In this document: positions 60,623-64,000 of the stretch, piece after piece
Layout of the letters: the number at the start of each line of letters is the position of its first letter
Numbering within the stretch: the first letter of the stretch is position 1
Source: Pseudomonas alkylphenolica
Lineage (GTDB): Bacteria > Pseudomonadota > Gammaproteobacteria > Pseudomonadales > Pseudomonadaceae
Reading direction: 5' to 3'
Assembly: GCF_000746525.1 (NCBI RefSeq)
Contig: NZ_CP009048.1
Coordinates: 2,039,501-2,103,500 of the forward strand
DNA length: 64,000 bases
Notes under the pieces: generated by a model
The model's database searches: none
What the model was told of the DNA's origin: nothing
Seen by the model: the letters and a program-made list of their open reading frames with translations, nothing else
Position numbers and translations under genes: made by a program

Positions 60623-61308
60623 TGAAAAACGTAGCCGTGATTGCCCAGGGCTTGTGGTCGGATGCCAAGGCCGGCGAGCTTATCCCTGCCGGTGTCAGCG
60701 AGCAGAAGGTCCGCGACACTGAAGAACGCAACACACTGGTGGCAGCGATCAACGAGCTGTTCAAAGAGCTTCGTTCTATTCGCTCAGCTTGGCGCCAGGC
60801 CTGGCCCGACAAGGAGACCTACCAAGCAGCGAAGCGCCAGTGGTACCAGGCATTTCTAGAAGAGGGCATTTGCAGTCAGGGTCAAGTGGCCTTCGGCATG
60901 GCTCAGGCCCGCAAGCAGCCTGGTGACTTCATTCCGAGCCCTGGCCAGTTCATTGAGTGGTGCAAGCCGTCACCCGAAATGCTGGGCCTCCCGCCGCTGA
61001 TCAAGGCCCATCGCGAAGCCTGCCGCAACGCCCACCCTGGCATGGCCGGGCAGGGTAACTGGTCGCATGATGCCGTTTGGCACGCAGCGAAAGAGTGCGG
61101 CTTCGAAAACCTGAACCGCCTCGCGACCGAACTGAGCTTGAAGCTCTTCGAGCGCAACTATGCCATTGCGGTACGTCGCATTCTTGCCGGCCAGCCGCTT
61201 CAGCCCATGCCATTGGCGATCACGCATCACGCACCGGTGCGCTCCACTCCTGAGGTTGGCCGTGAAGCGCTCGCCGCATTGCGTGCCGCGCGAGGCGCCC
61301 AGGCATGA
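60619..61308 (+). CDS. Phage replication protein P-like
   Basis: 229 residues matching the replication P family pattern: ELFKELRSIRSAWRQAWPDK, CSQGQVAFGMAQARKQPGDF, SPGQFIEWC. P proteins load the host DnaB helicase at the phage origin delivered by O. It sits right after the O-like gene with overlapping start, the lambda order. Confidence 0.88.
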   Translation: MMKNVAVIAQGLWSDAKAGELIPAGVSEQKVRDTEERNTLVAAINELFKELRSIRSAWRQAWPDKETYQAAKRQWYQAFLEEGICSQGQVAFGMAQARKQPGDFIPSPGQFIEWCKPSPEMLGLPPLIKAHREACRNAHPGMAGQGNWSHDAVWHAAKECGFENLNRLATELSLKLFERNYAIAVRRILAGQPLQPMPLAITHHAPVRSTPEVGREALAALRAARGAQA

Positions 61309-61508
61309 CTGACCCGATGCTGATCAAGCCTGACCTCACCGAGTACCGCTGGGCCCTGTACGCCTGCGGGCATCTGCTCGATCTCACTGATAAGCCACAT
61401 CCGCCCGTTGGCCTGTACCGCGATGAGGCGTCGGCACGCATCCACGGCAAGCGCATGTGGCCCGCCACCTTCACTGTTGTTGACCTCCACAAGGACGACC
61501 GCCCATGA
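61305..61508 (+). CDS. Small hypothetical phage protein
   Basis: 67 residues (YRWALYACGHLLDLTDKPHP), overlapping both neighbours by 4 bp in the replication operon. No domain recognised. Confidence 0.7.
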   Translation: MTDPMLIKPDLTEYRWALYACGHLLDLTDKPHPPVGLYRDEASARIHGKRMWPATFTVVDLHKDDRP

Positions 61509-61801
61509 AGCAATCCAAGTTGAGCAAGGCCGCGCGTGGCCGGGAGTGCCAGGTGCGCATCCCAGGCGTATGCAACGGCAACCCCGAGACCACAGTGCTG
61601 GCTCACTACCGGATGTCCGGCACCTGCGGCGTTGGCATGAAGCCGAACGATCTTCAGGGCGCCTGGGCGTGCAGTGCCTGCCACGACGCATGTGACGGCC
61701 GCAGCCAGTTGATCAGCCGCGCCGAAGCCCGCCAGCACCACGCCGAGGGGGTTATGCGCACCCAGGCCAAGCTGATCAGTGAGGGGGTAGTTGCGGCATG
61801 A
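61505..61801 (+). CDS. YbcO/DUF1364-type nuclease
   Basis: 98 residues. It has RGRECQVRIPGVCNGNPETT, the AHYRM motif and the Cys pair CSACHDACDG characteristic of DUF1364 (YbcO) zinc-containing nucleases in lambdoid nin-like regions. Overlaps its neighbours by ATGA. Confidence 0.82.
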   Translation: MKQSKLSKAARGRECQVRIPGVCNGNPETTVLAHYRMSGTCGVGMKPNDLQGAWACSACHDACDGRSQLISRAEARQHHAEGVMRTQAKLISEGVVAA

Positions 61802-61965
61802 GCATGGAGAACTGCATCTGGCTGATCGTGTTTGGCCTGCTGCTGATCGGGGTCGTGGTAGCGCATGTGCTCGACCAGCGTCGCCGCCGTTCCTACGAAG
61901 AGTTCAACCGCCAATTTCGGGATCGGAAGACTGAAGTCGAGCGCCAAGCAAGGAAGGCCCTATGA
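61798..61965 (+). CDS. Small membrane protein, 55 aa
   Basis: Starts MSMENCIWLIVFGLLLIGVV: one N-terminal membrane helix, then a strongly basic coiled-coil-like tail (HVLDQRRRRSYEEFNRQF). Both ends overlap neighbours by ATGA, so it is part of the coupled chain YbcO-like, this gene, VRR-NUC. Function unknown. Confidence 0.7.
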   Translation: MSMENCIWLIVFGLLLIGVVVAHVLDQRRRRSYEEFNRQFRDRKTEVERQARKAL

Positions 61966-62393
61966 AAACCACCAAGCCAGCCCTGTTCCGCCCAAAAAAG
62001 ACCCGGGCCAAGCCCATTGACCGCGAAGGCCTGGAGCAGGCCTCGCTGATGCGAGAGGTCGCGCTGCGCTATCCGGCTGCCGCCAAGTTGATCTACCACG
62101 TCCCGAATGGTGGTCATCGGCACAAGCTGGTGGCGATCAAGCTGAAAGAGCAGGGCGTGAAAGCCGGTGTTCCCGACCTGGTATTGCCCATGGCGCGTGG
62201 CGGGCACTTTGGCCTGTACATCGAGTTCAAGGCCAAGCCGCCGTTTGATGCCGCCGTGTCGCCAAGCCAGGACGCCTACATGCAGGCGCTGCTCGATCAG
62301 GGCTATCTGGCGATTGTCTGCCGCGGCGCCATCGACGCGCTGGAGGCGATTCGCGCGTACCTGCTGCAACCGCAGACCAAGGTGGCCGCATGA
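61962..62393 (+). CDS. VRR-NUC domain nuclease
   Basis: 143 residues with the VRR-NUC pattern: N-terminal EGLEQASLMREVALRYP, HVPNGGHRH, GVKAGVPDLVLPMARG (catalytic GxPD), YIEFKAK (ExK), then SPSQDAYMQALLDQGY. These are PD-(D/E)XK nucleases used as structure-specific nucleases or resolvases by phages, functionally like RusA in this position. Confidence 0.85.
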   Translation: MKTTKPALFRPKKTRAKPIDREGLEQASLMREVALRYPAAAKLIYHVPNGGHRHKLVAIKLKEQGVKAGVPDLVLPMARGGHFGLYIEFKAKPPFDAAVSPSQDAYMQALLDQGYLAIVCRGAIDALEAIRAYLLQPQTKVAA

Positions 62394-62451
62394 CGTTGGC
62401 TGTCGCTTTCTCTGATGCCGAAATTCGCCGCCGAAGCGCCGGATCGAGGCG

Positions 62452-62649
62452 ATGGAAGAGGATGTAATCATCTTGGCCGACAGCTTTTACGACATGAACA
62501 CCTGGGACTTGGACGCCACGCCAGAGCCGACGCGCCGCCGCTGGAGGGCTCAGATCAACGAAAAGCTCGACGGCATGGTGGACGACGCCTTGGCTGAAGT
62601 GCGGGTGATTCTGGAGGCTGAAGGATTGCTGATGAAAGAGGCAGCATGA
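62452..62649 (+). CDS. Small acidic phage protein
   Basis: 65 residues starting MEEDVIILADSFYDMNTWDL, helical and acidic; GAGG lies 1-5 bases before the ATG. The frame is open 12 codons upstream without a start. It is the last gene before the terminator at 62729. A late-antiterminator role would fit the position but nothing in the sequence shows it. Confidence 0.6.
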   Translation: MEEDVIILADSFYDMNTWDLDATPEPTRRRWRAQINEKLDGMVDDALAEVRVILEAEGLLMKEAA

Positions 62650-62728
62650 TTGCCTGTTGACATCAGTGAGCGACTGAGCGAAATTGTCCCCATCCTATCA
62701 TTCCTGCGCGTGTTGAGGAGTGACCCCG

Positions 62729-62759
62729 AAAGCCCGGCCTAAGTGTCGGGCTTTTTTGT
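62729..62759 (+). terminator. Rho-independent terminator of the replication operon
   Basis: AAGCCCG (62730-62736) pairs with CGGGCTT (62747-62753), followed by TTTTTG. It separates the replication operon from the DUF2513 gene. Confidence 0.88.
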
Positions 62760-62804
62760 TATCGCTTCGGTGATATCGTAGCGCTTCAAGGAAAAGGAGT
62801 TGCT

Positions 62805-63065
62805 ATGCGTCGCGATCTGAAGCTGGTTAACCATTTGCTACGTTTGATTCAAGACCACGCGGACTATCAAGGGATCTATTTGATAAATCTGACCGATATG
62901 TGGGAAGGCTCAAGCGATTCCTCGAGCGGGCCGCTCGCTTATGATCAGCTTGTCTATCTGGTCAACCGGTGTGAGGAGGCAGGATTTCTGTCTGTTGCCG
63001 CTGGCAATCTCATTCAGCTGACTTGGCAAGGTCACGATTATCTCGACGCCCAAGACGGCAAATAA
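62805..63065 (+). CDS. DUF2513-family protein
   Basis: 86 residues with the DUF2513 pattern: MRRDLKLVNHLLRLIQDHAD, a central YLVNRCEEAGFL helix and LTWQGHDYLDA near the end. AAGGAG lies 5 bases before the start. It is a single-gene unit between two terminators, the layout of an accessory (moron-type) gene. Its biochemical role is unknown. Confidence 0.82.
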   Translation: MRRDLKLVNHLLRLIQDHADYQGIYLINLTDMWEGSSDSSSGPLAYDQLVYLVNRCEEAGFLSVAAGNLIQLTWQGHDYLDAQDGK

Positions 63066-63085
63066 AGTTTAATTCACTCTTCATG

Positions 63086-63110
63086 AGCCCCGAGTTTCGG
63101 GGCTTTTTCA
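63086..63110 (+). terminator. Rho-independent terminator after DUF2513 gene
   Basis: Perfect stem AGCCCCGA/TCGGGGCT with a 3-base loop, then TTTTC. Confidence 0.9.
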
Positions 63111-63140
63111 TTTGCGCTCCCCGAAAAGGGAGGAACTGAG

Positions 63141-63464
63141 ATGCCTAACATGCCCGAGAAGGACCCTGGCCTGTGGGCCGCAGTGATTGCCTGGGCGATC
63201 GCTCACCAACCGCAGCTGTACACCGGAGGCACAGCCGCGGCTGTTGCGATGTGTCGCGTTATCTACGGTGGTGGTGGTCGCCGCAAGATGTTCCTTGAAG
63301 GAATCCTGTGCGGCTTGATCGGTACGAGCCTGATGCCTGTGCTGGAGTACTTCTCGCTGCCCACTAATCTGGCGGTGTTCGCTGGCTGCATGGTCGGCTT
63401 CATCGGGGTGGAGAAGCTGCGCGAATACTCCGACCGGTTCATGAGCCGGAAGGTTGAGGGCTGA
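63141..63464 (+). CDS. Phage holin
   Basis: 107 residues with three hydrophobic segments (LWAAVIAWAIAHQ, LEGILCGLIGTSLMPVL and LAVFAGCMVGFIGV) and a basic tail (REYSDRFMSRKVEG), as in lambda-type/HP1-type holins of Pseudomonas phages. GGAGG lies upstream. The stop overlaps the HNH gene. No endolysin follows it here. Confidence 0.82.
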   Translation: MPNMPEKDPGLWAAVIAWAIAHQPQLYTGGTAAAVAMCRVIYGGGGRRKMFLEGILCGLIGTSLMPVLEYFSLPTNLAVFAGCMVGFIGVEKLREYSDRFMSRKVEG

Positions 63465-63775
63465 TGGCTACCGGTTCGTCCTGGCATCACCTGTACAAGA
63501 CCAAGCGCTGGTATCGATTGCGCTGGCATCAGCTGCAGGCTGAGCCCTTGTGTCGGTTGTGCGCTGCCCTTGGGTTGGTGACAGCTGCCAACACCGTCGA
63601 CCACATCAAGGCTCACAAGGGCGTCGAGTCGTTGTTCTTCGATGCCAGCAACCTGCAGTCGCTGTGCAAGCACTGCCATGACTCGATTAAGCAGCGGCTG
63701 GAGAAGACCGGCCACCTGGTTGGGCATGACCTGTCGGGCGTACCGCTCGACCCGATCCGGTTGGTAATGCCTTGA
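63464..63775 (+). CDS. HNH endonuclease
   Basis: 103 residues. The zinc/HNH pattern is CRLC, then TVDHIKAHKG, then NLQSLCKHCHDSIK. In cos-type phages this protein partners the terminase in DNA packaging and lies just before terS. The usual C-terminal Pro-His-Trp-type ending after GVPLDP is replaced by IRLVMP and the stop overlaps a connector fragment, so the last few residues may be junction-derived. Confidence 0.88.
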   Translation: MATGSSWHHLYKTKRWYRLRWHQLQAEPLCRLCAALGLVTAANTVDHIKAHKGVESLFFDASNLQSLCKHCHDSIKQRLEKTGHLVGHDLSGVPLDPIRLVMP

Positions 63776-63924
63776 ATATCACCAAGGCTATTCGCCAGGG
63801 TGCCCTCCTGTTGATCGGGCACTGGTATGCAAGTCGCGAGACTGTCGTTATCGGAACGATCACCGCCGAGCTCCCCATGGCCACCAACGCCCTGTGGAAG
63901 CCGCATCGCTGGGTGAATATATGA
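63772..63924 (+). pseudogene. Remnant of head-tail connector (HK97 gp6-like), C-terminal end only
   Basis: A 50-codon frame from TTG: IRQGALLLIGHWYASRETVV and ELPMATNALWKPHRWV, the signature end of gp6-like connectors, which are normally about 100-190 residues. The N-terminal part is missing. It abuts HNH directly and overlaps the head-closure start by ATGA, keeping the normal downstream order. It reads as the right side of a deletion. Confidence 0.75.
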
Positions 63925-64000
63925 GGGCCGGCCCGCTGAAGCACCGCTGCGTGGTGACGAAGCCGCACAGGCAGAAGAACACCTCTGGTGGTGCCGCCGA
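63921..64000 (+). CDS. Phage head closure / head-tail adaptor protein (3'-truncated by window)
   Basis: The first 26 codons (MRAGPLKHRCVVTKPHRQK and on) match the start of SPP1 gp16/HK97 gp7-type head-closure proteins, which usually begin with a short M-x-x-G-x-L-x-H-R motif. The rest lies beyond the window. It overlaps the connector remnant. Confidence 0.7.
   Translation, partial: MRAGPLKHRCVVTKPHRQKNTSGGAA

Larger units (their letters stand above)
49482..64000. mobile_element. Lambda-like prophage (left part; probably defective)
   Basis: A continuous run of phage genes: int, xis, leftward early genes, CI-type repressor with operators, Cro-like gene, Rha, O-like and P-like replication genes, nucleases, holin, HNH and head-joining genes. 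The left border lies within 49352-49482, and attL cannot be set because the right end is outside the window. Terminase-to-capsid genes are absent from their usual place after HNH. AT-rich islands near 51.3 kb and 54.6-55.5 kb suggest accessory cargo. Confidence 0.93.

Noticed and set aside
62390..62467. 25-codon frame between the VRR-NUC gene and the 62452 gene
   Set aside because: Although it overlaps the VRR-NUC stop by ATGA, it is short, overlaps the next gene and has no distinctive content.

Overview
The window is high-GC DNA from a fluorescent Pseudomonas. The evidence is a pyoverdine locus (fpvA, pvdO, pvdE, pvdA, pvdN, pvdM plus giant peptide synthetases), PvdS-type promoters, and Pseudomonas REP palindromes. 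No ribosomal RNA, tRNA or CRISPR array was seen.

Region 1 (1-28456, + strand) holds three head-to-tail non-ribosomal peptide synthetase (NRPS) genes. The first is cut by the window start. I read the A-domain pocket residues by eye. They suggest Asp, a basic residue (epimerised) and a Lys-like residue on NRPS1. NRPS2 reads as Thr (epimerised), Thr (epimerised) and Thr. NRPS3 reads as Asp. NRPS2 ends in an extra condensation domain fused to a TauD/SyrP-type Fe(II)/2-oxoglutarate hydroxylase, and NRPS3 begins with a condensation domain that has lost both catalytic histidines. The two genes together look like a split beta-hydroxy-aspartate module.

Region 2 (28457-47830) starts with the TonB-dependent receptor gene fpvA (+), which converges on a leftward block. 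Read in the direction of transcription the block is pvdM-pvdN, pvdA-pvdE-pvdO, then the terminal NRPS4 (Ser, then an ornithine-type residue, then thioesterase). Three exact TAAAT-N16-CGT PvdS boxes precede pvdM, pvdA and NRPS4. A near match precedes fpvA. NRPS4 carries a visibly degenerate epimerisation domain. Two copies of a long palindromic intergenic element, one of them invaded by a REP doublet, bracket this half of the locus. The inferred siderophore peptide is chromophore-Asp-(D-basic)-Lys?-(D-allo-Thr)2-Thr-OHAsp-Ser-(cyclo)OH-Orn. Chromophore genes (pvdL), pvdP, pvdQ, pvdS and fpvR/fpvI are not in the window.

Region 3 (47945-49351) is a small coiled-coil protein gene and pbpG, convergent on a shared hairpin terminator.

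Region 4 (about 49.4 kb to the end) is a lambda-like prophage. It has int and xis, a leftward early block of small genes, and a CI-type repressor flanked by five copies of one palindromic operator (two left, three right). To the right come a Cro-like gene, Rha, O-like and P-like replication genes, nucleases, a holin and an HNH gene. Two accessory stretches interrupt the left block: a tandem pair of paralogous genes between 32-bp direct repeats, and an AT-rich gene for a secreted MrpH-like adhesin. At the right edge HNH is followed directly by the C-terminal end of a head-tail connector and then a head-closure gene. Terminase, portal, protease and capsid genes are missing from their expected place, so the prophage is probably defective.
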